The translations under genes were made by a program, and so were the position numbers. The notes below the pieces were generated by a model, which was not told the origin of the DNA, searched no databases, and saw only the letters and a list, made by a program, of their open reading frames with translations. Source: Hyphomicrobiales bacterium (GTDB lineage Bacteria; Pseudomonadota; Alphaproteobacteria; Rhizobiales; Aestuariivirgaceae). From it: 5,771 nt of DNA. Numbering within the stretch: the stretch's first letter is position 1; each line of letters opens with the position of its first letter. This document shows positions 1 through 5,317 of this stretch, in pieces. The DNA is taken from contig JALVFB010000015.1 of assembly GCA_027030295.1 (NCBI GenBank), positions 1 to 5,771 of the forward strand, written 5' to 3'.

Positions 1-33
1 ATCATCGCCGGGCATCCCTATCATCGCGACTGA
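1..33 (+). CDS. possible 3' end of an upstream gene (last 10 codons)
   Basis: Frame 1 is open from the window edge and reads IIAGHPYHRD before a TGA at 31-33. This could be the C-terminus of a gene lying to the left. The other two + frames are also open here, to 103 and 197, so the choice of frame is a guess based on the early stop and the lack of coding character beyond it. No function can be assigned from ten residues. Confidence 0.2.
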   Translation: MIAGHPYHRD

Positions 34-172
34 TACCAAGATGCATGAAGAACCACCCACCGCCCCGCTCTCTCACCCACCTCCCAATTATGAAAGGAGC
101 TGAGGGGGCGGTTTCACCGCTCAACCCTTGCGCGGCCTGGCATGATGCGCCATGGCGGTTGGAGACGGGCTC

Positions 173-200
173 TTGCAATTGCGCCGTGTGCGGCTAAGCT
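173..200 (+). promoter_or_regulatory. weak candidate promoter for the cNMP-binding gene
   Basis: TTGCAA (173-178) and TAAGCT (195-200) are separated by 16 bp. They match the sigma-70 consensus at about 4/6 and 3/6. Transcription would begin near 207 and include the 233-247 palindrome in the leader. The match is modest and could be chance. Confidence 0.25.
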
Positions 201-232
201 CCGGCAAGGGCATTGGGACGCGTCCGATGGGC

Positions 233-247
233 GTTCCGGCCCGGAAC
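233..247. repeat. perfect 15-bp palindrome, possible operator
   Basis: GTTCCGG, one C, then CCGGAAC form a perfect 7+1+7 inverted repeat that ends 25 bp before the ATG of the cNMP-binding gene. A one-base loop is sterically poor for an RNA hairpin and no T-run follows. A dimeric DNA-binding regulator is therefore a better guess than a terminator. No regulator can be named. Confidence 0.4.
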
Positions 248-272
248 AGGGGCTCGCGGGGGGCGGGGATGC

Positions 273-710
273 ATGCTGGTGGATGATGCGGTGAGATTGC
301 TGGCGCAAGCGCCGCTGTTCGAGGGGATCGATGAGGCGCACCTGCGGGTGCTGGTCTATGCCGCGACCCGGGAGCGCATTCCGGCGGGGCGCTGGCTGGT
401 GCGCCAGGGCGAGGAGGCGCCGGTGGGTTTTCTGGTGCTCTCGGGCAAGGCGGAAGCGTGGCTGGAAGACGACCCCGCCAGCCGGCTGGAATTGCAACGC
501 GGGGCGTTCATCGGCGAGGGGGCCATGTTGGGCGGGTTGCCGCACCGGATGAACGTGCGGGTGACGGAAAACATGGCGGTGCTGCGCATCGCGCGCGAGG
601 ATTTCCTGCGCGTGGCGCGCGAGTTCCCGGAAATGGGCAGGATGGTGATGGCCAATTTCGCCCGCCGCATGGCCAATGTGCTGACCACCCTGCAATCCCG
701 CCTGCCGTGA
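273..710 (+). CDS. small stand-alone cyclic-nucleotide-binding-domain protein
   Basis: The product is 145 residues and consists almost only of a CRP/FNR-type cyclic nucleotide-binding beta-barrel (about residues 10-125). The start of the domain reads LLAQAPLFEGIDEAHLRVL, followed by the usual G-rich turns and a C-terminal helix (about 108-141). The helix-turn-helix of CRP/FNR regulators is absent, so the protein probably works as a ligand sensor or partner rather than as a transcription factor. In the phosphate-binding cassette, G81, E82 and R92 align without gaps with Gly71, Glu72 and Arg82 of E. coli CRP, but the following Ser/Thr is Met93. Ligand binding may therefore be altered. I chose the ATG at 273, which has a G-rich sequence just upstream. 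A TTG at 213 would add 20 residues (MGRVRWAFRPG...) that do not resemble the family. The gene stands alone, with long gaps on both sides. The partner and ligand are unknown. Confidence 0.85.
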   Translation: MLVDDAVRLLAQAPLFEGIDEAHLRVLVYAATRERIPAGRWLVRQGEEAPVGFLVLSGKAEAWLEDDPASRLELQRGAFIGEGAMLGGLPHRMNVRVTENMAVLRIAREDFLRVAREFPEMGRMVMANFARRMANVLTTLQSRLP

Positions 711-884
711 GGGGACAGTAGCAGTTTACATGAAGAGCCGCCCATCGTCCCGCGCCTTCACCCAACCCCCAAAGTTGCCGGTGAACTGAGCGCATCTGGT
801 TTCGGTTGCTGTGGAGGCGGCTGGCGAAGGCCCATTCCGACAAGGGGCCCGCGCAGGACTCAAGAACGCCTGTTTCCCGCAGCG

Positions 885-906
885 GAACGTTTCTGGACGT
901 TTTTTC
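885..906 (+). terminator. weak terminator-like hairpin
   Basis: AACGT (886-890) and ACGTT (897-901) form a 5-bp stem with a 6-nt loop. A T-run (900-905) follows and partly overlaps the stem. It could end transcripts from the cNMP-binding gene, whose stop is 175 bp upstream. The stem is short and AT-containing, so the call is weak. Confidence 0.3.
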
Positions 907-907
907 T

Positions 908-935
908 TTGCCCCGTTTCGCCAGAAGCGTAAAAT
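908..935 (+). promoter_or_regulatory. candidate promoter of the aminotransferase gene
   Basis: TTGCCC (908-913) and TAAAAT (930-935, 5/6 match to the -10 consensus) are 16 bp apart. Transcription would begin near 942 and give a leader of about 110 nt before the ATG at 1054. I see no strong structure in that leader. Confidence 0.42.
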
Positions 936-1053
936 AGGCGCGCATCCGTCCTCTGGCAGGGAGATTCGTCCACACGCACCAAGATGGTGGCCGGATCGTT
1001 CTTCACCCGACCCGTTCCCCACAAGTCATTGTTGCGACAGGAGGCGCACAGCC

Positions 1054-2457
1054 ATGCCTGTTCCCGTTCCCACTCACATGTTGCACCGCAATTTGCGCAT
1101 CAGTCTGCCGCGCGCGGTGAAGGCCGGGGGGGTCTATATCCACGACGCCGACGGCAAGGCCTATCTCGACGCTTCCGGCGGGGCCGCCGTGTCCTGCCTG
1201 GGCCATGGTCACCCGAAGGTCATCGAGGCCATTCGCCGCCAGCTGGAGACGATGCCTTACGCCCATACCGCCTTTTTCACCAACGACGCGGCGGAGGAAC
1301 TGGCCCACCGGCTGTCGGAAAAGGCGCCGGGCGGCGAATGGCGGGTCTATTTCCTCTCCGGCGGATCGGAGGCCAACGAGGCGGCCATGAAGCTGGCGCG
1401 CCAGCTGCAGGTGGAGCGCGGGCAGGAGACGCGCGATCACATCATCTCGCGCCGGCAGAGCTATCACGGCTCCACCATCGGCTGCATGTCCGTCTCGGGG
1501 CGCACGCCGATTTTGCGCGGCAAGCATCCCTCGCCCAACCCCTTCGCGCCCATGTTCATGCCCACGGCGCGCAAGATCGTGCCGTGCTACGAATACCGCT
1601 GGCGGCGGCCGGGCGAAACGCGGGAGGCCTATACCGAGCGCGTCGCCGGCGCGCTGGAGGAGGCCATTCTCGACATCGGGCCGGAGCGGGTGGCGGCCTT
1701 CATCGCCGAGACGGTGGTGGGCGCCACGCTGGGCGCGGCGCCGCCGACACCGGGCTATTTCCGGCGCATCCGCGAAATCTGCGACCGTCATGGCGTGCTG
1801 ATGATCCTCGATGAGGTGATGTGCGGCATGGGGCGCTGCGGCACGCTGTTCGCCTTCGAGCAGGACGGCGTGGTGCCGGACATCATCACCCTAGCCAAGG
1901 GGCTGGGCGGAGGCTATCAGCCCATCGGCGCGATGATGGTGCGCGAGGAGATCATCGCGGAAGTGGAGAAAAGCTCCGGGGCGTTCGCTCATGGGCACAC
2001 CTATGTGGGACACGCCACGGCGTGCGCCGCCGGGGCGGCGGTGCTCAGGGTGTTCGACGAGGAAGACCTGGTGAACCGTTCGGCGGAGATGGGCGAGAAA
2101 CTCCTGGTGCGGCTTCAGGAACGCTTTTCCGACCATCCGCACATCGGCGACATTCGCGGGCGGGCCATGTTCCGGGGCCTGGAGCTGGTCGCCGACCGGG
2201 AGACGAAGCAGCCGTTTCCGGCCGACTGGCAACTGGCCGCGCGCATCAAGAGCAAGGCCATGGAGCACGGGCTGATCTGCTATCCCATGGGCGGCACGGC
2301 GGATCGCTTTTCCGGCGATCATGTGCTGCTGGCCCCGCCCTTCATCATGGAAGAGCGCCACCTGGACGAGCTGGTGGACAAGCTGGGCCGGGCCATCGAC
2401 GAGGCGCTGGCCGATGCGCGGCGCGATGCCGCGCGGCGGGAGAACATGAGCGGCTGA
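1054..2457 (+). CDS. class III PLP-dependent aminotransferase
   Basis: The 467-residue product is a fold-type I, class III (omega) aminotransferase, a family that moves an amino group from an amino acid or amine to a keto acid using pyridoxal phosphate in the cytoplasm. Visible landmarks are the cofactor phosphate loop SGGSEANEA (102-110), the ring-stacking YHG (137-139), E219, the D253 of ILDEVMCGMGR that contacts the pyridine nitrogen, the Schiff-base lysine K282 in LAKGLGGGYQPIGAM, and HTYVGH (315-320), whose Thr contacts the cofactor phosphate. The length is normal for the family and all key residues are present, so the enzyme should be active. The ATG at 1054 has a strong AGGAGG (1039-1044) 9 nt upstream. 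The frame runs open back to a GTG at 811, but those 81 codons have no family similarity. The substrate cannot be read from the sequence; relatives include BioA, taurine, beta-alanine and diamine transaminases, and many are annotated only as 'aspartate aminotransferase family'. No pathway partner lies beside it. Confidence 0.93.
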   Translation: MPVPVPTHMLHRNLRISLPRAVKAGGVYIHDADGKAYLDASGGAAVSCLGHGHPKVIEAIRRQLETMPYAHTAFFTNDAAEELAHRLSEKAPGGEWRVYFLSGGSEANEAAMKLARQLQVERGQETRDHIISRRQSYHGSTIGCMSVSGRTPILRGKHPSPNPFAPMFMPTARKIVPCYEYRWRRPGETREAYTERVAGALEEAILDIGPERVAAFIAETVVGATLGAAPPTPGYFRRIREICDRHGVLMILDEVMCGMGRCGTLFAFEQDGVVPDIITLAKGLGGGYQPIGAMMVREEIIAEVEKSSGAFAHGHTYVGHATACAAGAAVLRVFDEEDLVNRSAEMGEKLLVRLQERFSDHPHIGDIRGRAMFRGLELVADRETKQPFPADWQLAARIKSKAMEHGLICYPMGGTADRFSGDHVLLAPPFIMEERHLDELVDKLGRAIDEALADARRDAARRENMSG

Positions 2458-2469
2458 ACGGTCCGCTCA
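2447..2469. terminator. shared inverted repeat between convergent genes
   Basis: TGAGCGG (2447-2453) and CCGCTCA (2463-2469) form a perfect 7-bp stem with a 9-nt loop. The aminotransferase TGA (2455-2457) lies in the loop and the stop of the ATPase gene (2467-2469, minus strand) lies in the stem. It could act as a bidirectional 3'-end structure for both transcripts. No T-run follows on either strand, so it is not a canonical intrinsic terminator. Confidence 0.4.
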
Positions 2470-3957
2470 GCGCCGGCGCAGGATGCCGCCCAAGATGCCA
2501 CGGATGAGGGCGCGGCCGATCTGGGTGCCGATGGCGCCGACCATGGAGCGCACGAAGCGCTCGGTGGTGCTCATGCGGCGGCTGGCGCGGCGGCTTTCGC
2601 GCTCTTCCCGCTTGCGGGCCTCTTCCTCTTCGCGCTGGCGTTCGCGCTCCTCCGCCCGGCGTTGCAGAACTTCGTAGGCGCTGTCGCGGTCGATCTCCTC
2701 GTCATACAGGCCGTAAACGGGAGAGTTGCGAATCACGTCCCGGCGCTCGGCTTCCGTGATCGGCCCCATGCGCGAGGAGGGCGGGCGGATGAGCGTGCGC
2801 TGCACCATGCTCGGCACGCCCTTCTTCTCCAGCGTGGAAACCAGCGCCTCGCCGACGCCCAGCTGGGTGATGGCCTCCGCCGTGTCGAAGCGCGGATTCT
2901 GGCGGAAGGTTTCGGCCGCCGCCTTCACCGCCTTCTGTTCGCGCGGGGTGTAGGCGCGCAGCGCGTGCTGGATGCGGTTGCCCAGTTGCGCCAGCACCGA
3001 ATCGGGGATGTCCAGCGGGTTCTGGGTGACGAAATACACGCCCACGCCCTTCGACCGGATGAGCTTCACCACCTGTTCGATCTTCTCGATGAGCGCCTTC
3101 GGGGCCTCGTCGAACAACAGATGCGCCTCGTCGAAGAAGAACACCAGCTTCGGCTTGTCCGGGTCGCCCACCTCGGGCAATTCCTCGAACAGCTCGGAAA
3201 GCAGCCACAGCAGGAAGGTGGCGTAAAGCCGCGGGGAGCGCATCAGCCGGTCGGCGGCGAGAATGTTGATGTAGCCGCGCCCGTCGCCGGTGGTGCGCAT
3301 GAAATCGCGGATGTCCAGCGCCGGCTCGCCGAAGAACCGCTCCGCGCCCTGTTCCTCCAGCACCAGCAGGCGGCGCTGAATGGCGCCGATGGTGCGCTTG
3401 TCGATGTTGCCGTATTCGGTGGTCAGCTCCTTGCCGCGTTCGCCCAGCTCCTTCATCAGGGCCTGCAAATCCTCGAGGTCGAGCAGCAGCAGCCCTTCCT
3501 CGTCGGCGATTCTGAAAGCGATGTTCAGCGCCCCTTCCTGGGCTTCCGTCAGGTTCATCAGGCGCGAAAGCATCAATGGGCCCATCTCGGAGATGGTGGT
3601 GCGAATGGGGTGTCCCTGCTTGCCGAACAGATCCCAGAAAATGGTGGGATTGCCGTGAAAGTCGTATTCGTCGAGGCCGATCTTGCTCGCCCGCTCGAAC
3701 AGAAAATCCTTCGGTTCGCCGGCCACGGCGATGCCGGAGAGATCGCCCTTCACATCCGCCGCGAACACCGGCACGCCGGCCGCGGAAAAGCCCTCCGCCA
3801 GGATTTGCAGGCTCACCGTCTTGCCGGTGCCCGTCGCCCCGGTGATCAGACCATGCCTGTTGGCATAGGGCAGGTTCAGCCATTGCTTGATGGGCTTGCC
3901 CTGTTCGTCGAAGGCGGAGCCGATGAAAATCCGCTCCATGTGGGAATCGTCGCGCAT
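2467..3957 (-). CDS. HerA-like ATPase of the YjgR/DUF853 family
   Basis: The 496-residue product matches the DUF853 family (E. coli YjgR is about 500 residues), whose ATPase core resembles HerA/FtsK-type hexameric motors. Walker A is GATGTGKT (40-47). Walker B is LVFFFDEAH (271-279), with the catalytic Glu in DEAH. A sensor-like segment [20 protein letters not shown] (307-326) follows, as does the family-typical [19 protein letters not shown] (325-343). Residues 430-462 are extremely rich in Glu and Arg and are probably a long charged helix. The last 35 residues are Gly-rich and basic ([19 protein letters not shown]). The physiological role of the family is not established, though DNA or protein translocation is often suggested. 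The ATG at 3957 has GGGAG 6 nt upstream on the minus strand. The internal Met7 (3939) lacks such a site. The gene lies 87 bp downstream of tRNA-Ala and converges on the aminotransferase gene. Confidence 0.93.
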   Translation of the reverse strand: MRDDSHMERIFIGSAFDEQGKPIKQWLNLPYANRHGLITGATGTGKTVSLQILAEGFSAAGVPVFAADVKGDLSGIAVAGEPKDFLFERASKIGLDEYDFHGNPTIFWDLFGKQGHPIRTTISEMGPLMLSRLMNLTEAQEGALNIAFRIADEEGLLLLDLEDLQALMKELGERGKELTTEYGNIDKRTIGAIQRRLLVLEEQGAERFFGEPALDIRDFMRTTGDGRGYINILAADRLMRSPRLYATFLLWLLSELFEELPEVGDPDKPKLVFFFDEAHLLFDEAPKALIEKIEQVVKLIRSKGVGVYFVTQNPLDIPDSVLAQLGNRIQHALRAYTPREQKAVKAAAETFRQNPRFDTAEAITQLGVGEALVSTLEKKGVPSMVQRTLIRPPSSRMGPITEAERRDVIRNSPVYGLYDEEIDRDSAYEVLQRRAEERERQREEEEARKREERESRRASRRMSTTERFVRSMVGAIGTQIGRALIRGILGGILRRR

Positions 3958-3995
3958 GCCAGTCTCCCGCTCAACCGTGCAGAAAGCGGGTGGCA

Positions 3996-4024
3996 GGATG
4001 AAGACACCGCATGCGTGCTGTCAA
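3996..4024 (-). promoter_or_regulatory. candidate promoter of the YjgR-like gene
   Basis: On the minus strand a perfect -35 TTGACA (4024 down to 4019) is followed after 17 bp by TCATCC (4001 down to 3996), a poor -10. This fits the common alphaproteobacterial pattern of a strong -35 and a loose -10. The surrounding TCTTGACAGC is identical to the 10-mer upstream of hisA. Transcription would start near 3989, 32 nt before the ATG. Confidence 0.4.
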
Positions 4025-4044
4025 GACGGGAAAAAGGGAGGGGA

Positions 4045-4120
4045 TGGTGGAGCCAGGCGGAGTCGAACCGCCGACCTCCTGAATGCCATTCAGGCGCTCT
4101 ACCAACTGAGCTATGGCCCC
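4045..4120 (-). tRNA. tRNA-Ala (anticodon GGC)
   Basis: The minus strand from 4120 to 4045 folds as a complete 76-nt tRNA. The acceptor stem is GGGGCCA with TGGCTCC. The D arm is GCTC-AGTTGGTA-GAGC. The anticodon stem is CCTGA/TCAGG with loop ATGGCAT, giving anticodon GGC, which reads GCC and GCU alanine codons. The T arm is GGCGG-TTCGACT-CCGCC. The discriminator base is A and the CCA end is encoded in the DNA. Positions 3 and 70 (4118 and 4051) form the G:U pair that is the main identity element for alanyl-tRNA synthetase, which agrees with the anticodon. The 3' end is followed by TCCCCTCCCTTTTT, a T-run that may help end transcription. Confidence 0.98.
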
Positions 4121-4133
4121 AACCGATGCGGCC

Positions 4134-4162
4134 TAGATAATGATTTGCCGCCCGCCATGCAA
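4134..4162 (-). promoter_or_regulatory. candidate promoter of tRNA-Ala
   Basis: On the minus strand TTGCAT (4162 down to 4157) and TATCTA (4139 down to 4134) are 17 bp apart. The predicted start, near 4127, is only about 7 nt before the mature 5' end at 4120, as is typical for a tRNA gene with its own promoter. The -35 lies just after the hisA stop codon. Confidence 0.48.
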
Positions 4163-4171
4163 GAGGATTTT

Positions 4172-4915
4172 TCAGCCTCTTCTTTCGCGGGCGGCGCGGA
4201 TGAGATCGAGCGCCTCCTTCCAGTTCAGCCGCCCGTCATAGAGGGCGCGGCCGGAGATGGCGCCCTCCAGGATGGCGCAGTCCGGTTCCAGCAGCCTCCT
4301 GATGTCGTCGATGGAGGCCAGCCCGCCGGAGGCGATGACGGGAATGGACACGGCGCGGGCCAGCTTGAGCGTGGCGGGGATGTTCAGACCTTTCAGCACG
4401 CCGTCGCGGTCGATGTCGGTGTAGATGATGGCGGCGATGCCCGCGTCCTCGAAGCGTTTGGCCAGCTCGACGGCGGTGAGTTCTTCCGTCTCCGCCCAGC
4501 CTTGAACGGCCACATGGCCGCCCTTCGCGTCGATGCCCACCGCCACCCGGCCGGGAAAGGCGCGGCAGGCGGCGCGCACCAGATCGGGGTCGCGCACCGC
4601 CACCGTGCCCAGGATCACCCGGCGGACGCCCTTTTCCAGCCAGTGTTCGATGGTGGCCATGTCGCGGATGCCGCCGCCCAGCTGGGCGGGGATGGAGACG
4701 GCGGCGAGAATGGCCTCCACCGCATCGGTGTTCACGGGCCTTCCGGCGAAGGCGCCGTTGAGATCGACGAGGTGCAGCCATTCGAATCCCGCCTCCTCGA
4801 AGGCGCGCGCCTGCGCCGCCGGATCGTCATTGAACACGGTGGTGCGATTCATGTCGCCCAGCTCCAGGCGCACGCATTGGCCATCCTTCAGGTCGATGGC
4901 GGGAAACAGAATCAT
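4172..4915 (-). CDS. hisA: HisA, phosphoribosylformimino-AICAR phosphate isomerase
   Basis: HisA carries out the Amadori rearrangement of ProFAR to PRFAR, the fourth step of histidine biosynthesis, just before the HisH/HisF step. The 247-residue protein is a complete (beta/alpha)8 barrel of normal length. The N-terminus [17 protein letters not shown] contains catalytic Asp8. The second catalytic Asp is D129 in [10 protein letters not shown]. Phosphate-binding loops are visible at QLGGGIRD (78-85) and IASGGLAS (194-201), and the conserved IYTDIDRDG is at 164-172. I chose the ATG at 4915 because MILFPAIDL is the family N-terminus and GGAG lies 9 nt upstream. A TTG at 4948 would add 11 unsupported residues. 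In many Alphaproteobacteria hisA sits between hisH and hisF; here the upstream side is a 400-bp gap and the downstream side is a tRNA gene, so it is transcribed alone. Confidence 0.97.
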   Translation of the reverse strand: MILFPAIDLKDGQCVRLELGDMNRTTVFNDDPAAQARAFEEAGFEWLHLVDLNGAFAGRPVNTDAVEAILAAVSIPAQLGGGIRDMATIEHWLEKGVRRVILGTVAVRDPDLVRAACRAFPGRVAVGIDAKGGHVAVQGWAETEELTAVELAKRFEDAGIAAIIYTDIDRDGVLKGLNIPATLKLARAVSIPVIASGGLASIDDIRRLLEPDCAILEGAISGRALYDGRLNWKEALDLIRAARERRG

Positions 4916-4953
4916 GTCCGGGCACTCCGAAACGGGTTTCGTTGGCAAGCCAG

Positions 4954-4982
4954 CCTGTGTCCGCCCACGCCGGCGCTGTCAA
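4954..4982 (-). promoter_or_regulatory. candidate promoter of hisA
   Basis: On the minus strand a perfect TTGACA (4982 down to 4977) lies 17 bp before CACAGG (4959 down to 4954), a poor -10. Transcription would start near 4947, giving a leader of about 32 nt. An alternative AT-rich segment further upstream (5011-5066), with TATAAA and GATATT on the minus strand, could hold another promoter. Confidence 0.35.
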
Positions 4983-5071
4983 GAGGCGGAGTGTGCCAGA
5001 CGGCGTGTGCGATGATAAAAATATCCAATTTATACAACATCTTGCAAGAATATTGTGGTAATTTTTGCGCG

Positions 5072-5113
5072 CGTTAACCGATTGCTAACCTTTGCCGGGC
5101 ATTATGGTTAACG
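5072..5113 (+). promoter_or_regulatory. CtrA-like box and inverted repeat in the sRNA promoter
   Basis: TTAA-CCGATTG-CTAAC (5074-5089) fits the CtrA consensus TTAA-N7-TTAAC with one mismatch. CGTTAACC (5072-5079) and GGTTAACG (5106-5113) are exact reverse complements 34 bp apart, and the minus strand of the second reads TTAACCAT, a known CtrA half-site form. With ATTATG (5101-5106) as the -10, the start would be near 5113 and the box would cover about -39 to -24. The -35 itself (CCGATT) is poor. This is the layout of an activator-dependent CtrA promoter, with the second arm over the start site as a possible repressing site. Binding is inferred. Confidence 0.5.
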
Positions 5114-5213
5114 TAATCCATTTCACATGGATTTCCTCCCGAGTGGCTCCTGTCCACTCTGTTTGACGCCTCCCTGTCAGACTTCAGGCCGCGCTTCGTG
5201 CGCGGCCTTTTTT
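5113..5213 (+). ncRNA. putative small RNA with three anti-Shine-Dalgarno motifs
   Basis: No coding frame is credible here, but the sequence folds neatly. Hairpin 1 is AATCCAT (5115-5121) with ATGGATT (5127-5133), a perfect 7-bp stem. A single-stranded CCTCCC (5135-5140) follows. Hairpin 2 is GAGTGG (5141-5146) with CCACTC (5154-5159) and loop CTCCTGT. Hairpin 3 is GTTTGAC (5161-5167) with GTCAGAC (5176-5182), 7 bp with one G-U pair, and loop GCCTCCCT. A strong intrinsic terminator ends the unit. Three exposed C-rich segments complementary to AGGAG-type ribosome binding sites suggest a trans-acting sRNA that blocks translation initiation. Known alphaproteobacterial sRNAs such as CcnA and the suhB/alpha-r14 type carry CCUCC loops, and I infer a similar role without claiming homology. 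The 5' end is estimated. The alternative is a terminating leader of the DUF1465 gene at 5318. Confidence 0.6.
5187..5213 (+). terminator. strong intrinsic terminator
   Basis: GGCCGCGC (5187-5194), loop TTCGT, GCGCGGCC (5200-5207) and six Ts (5208-5213) make a perfect 8-bp GC-rich stem followed by a T-run. No protein gene on the + strand ends upstream within this window. The terminator must therefore serve the non-coding transcript at about 5113-5213, or act as a premature stop before the DUF1465 gene. Confidence 0.92.
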
Positions 5214-5264
5214 CTGGCCCGCATCTTGCTTGGCGGGGGCGGAAACCATGCTCGCTGGTTCATG

Positions 5265-5293
5265 TTGACCTGAAAGGACACACACGGCAGGCT
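5265..5293 (+). promoter_or_regulatory. candidate promoter of the DUF1465 gene
   Basis: TTGACC (5265-5270) and CAGGCT (5288-5293) are 17 bp apart, a good -35 with a poor -10. Transcription would start near 5300, immediately before the GGACAGG repeats and the ATG at 5318. This would make the gene independent of the sRNA transcript, but the match is not strong. Confidence 0.28.
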
Positions 5294-5300
5294 GACACCG

Positions 5301-5314
5301 GGACAGGGGACAGG
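5301..5314 (+). repeat. tandem GGACAGG repeat at the ribosome binding site
   Basis: The heptamer GGACAGG occurs twice in tandem (5301-5307, 5308-5314), ending 3 nt before the ATG at 5318. The AGGGGA at the junction (5305-5310, 7 nt before the ATG) is the likely ribosome binding site. Each copy is complementary to CCTGTCC (5149-5155) in hairpin 2 of the putative sRNA. Confidence 0.5.
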
Positions 5315-5317
5315 ATC

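Larger units (their letters stand above)
34..272. other. non-coding stretch before the cNMP-binding gene
   Basis: No credible gene is seen here. An AAAGGAG run at 93-99 looks like a ribosome binding site, but no ATG, GTG or TTG lies at a useful distance after it. A 35-codon frame (90-197) that starts at an ATG overlapping this run has no ribosome binding site of its own. The stretch also holds the weak promoter and the 15-bp palindrome listed separately. Confidence 0.5.
711..1053. other. intergenic region between the cNMP-binding and aminotransferase genes
   Basis: No gene is supported in these 343 bp. The aminotransferase frame stays open back to a GTG at 811, and a 98-codon frame exists on the minus strand, but both encode low-complexity Arg/Pro/Gly/Ser-rich text with no ribosome binding site. 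A weak hairpin with a T-run (885-906), a promoter candidate (908-935) and a leader of about 110 nt account for part of the region. Confidence 0.6.

Noticed and set aside
90..197. 35-codon frame beginning ATGAAAGGAGC
   Set aside because: No ribosome binding site precedes it, and the product (MKGAEGAVSPLNPC...) shows no recognisable feature.
114..695. 193-codon open frame on the minus strand opposite the cNMP-binding gene
   Set aside because: The product is a His/Arg/Pro-rich shadow of a high-GC gene in another frame, while the + strand frame encodes a recognisable domain.
72..790. Similarity between CACCCACCTCCCAA (near 75) and CACCCAACCCCCAAA (near 762)
   Set aside because: The match covers only about 15 bases of C-rich sequence and does not extend, so it does not support a dispersed repeat.
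963..967. GATTC (CcrM-type GANTC) site in the aminotransferase leader
   Set aside because: It is a single 5-bp site that is expected by chance. No GANTC site was seen near the sRNA promoter, where methylation control would have been more telling.
811..1053. N-terminal extension of the aminotransferase from a GTG at 811
   Set aside because: The 81 extra residues are low-complexity, do not resemble the family and have no ribosome binding site. The ATG at 1054 has AGGAGG at ideal spacing, and the extension would overlap the best promoter candidate.
2662..4140. 492-codon open frame on the + strand opposite the YjgR-like gene
   Set aside because: It is a codon shadow rich in His, Gln and Arg that also runs through the tRNA gene. 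The minus strand has clear Walker A and B motifs.
4161..4181. AAGAGG/CCTCTT inverted repeat across the hisA stop codon
   Set aside because: The 6-bp stem has no T-run after it on the minus strand and it overlaps the -35 of the tRNA promoter, so a terminator call is not justified.
5041..5048. CTTGCAAG palindrome in the AT-rich part of the hisA upstream region
   Set aside because: The symmetry does not extend beyond 8 bp, which is too short to claim an operator.
3887..5077. 396-codon open frame on the + strand across tRNA-Ala and hisA
   Set aside because: It crosses a tRNA and lies antisense to an intact hisA. The composition is that of a GC-rich shadow, and the text has no domain.
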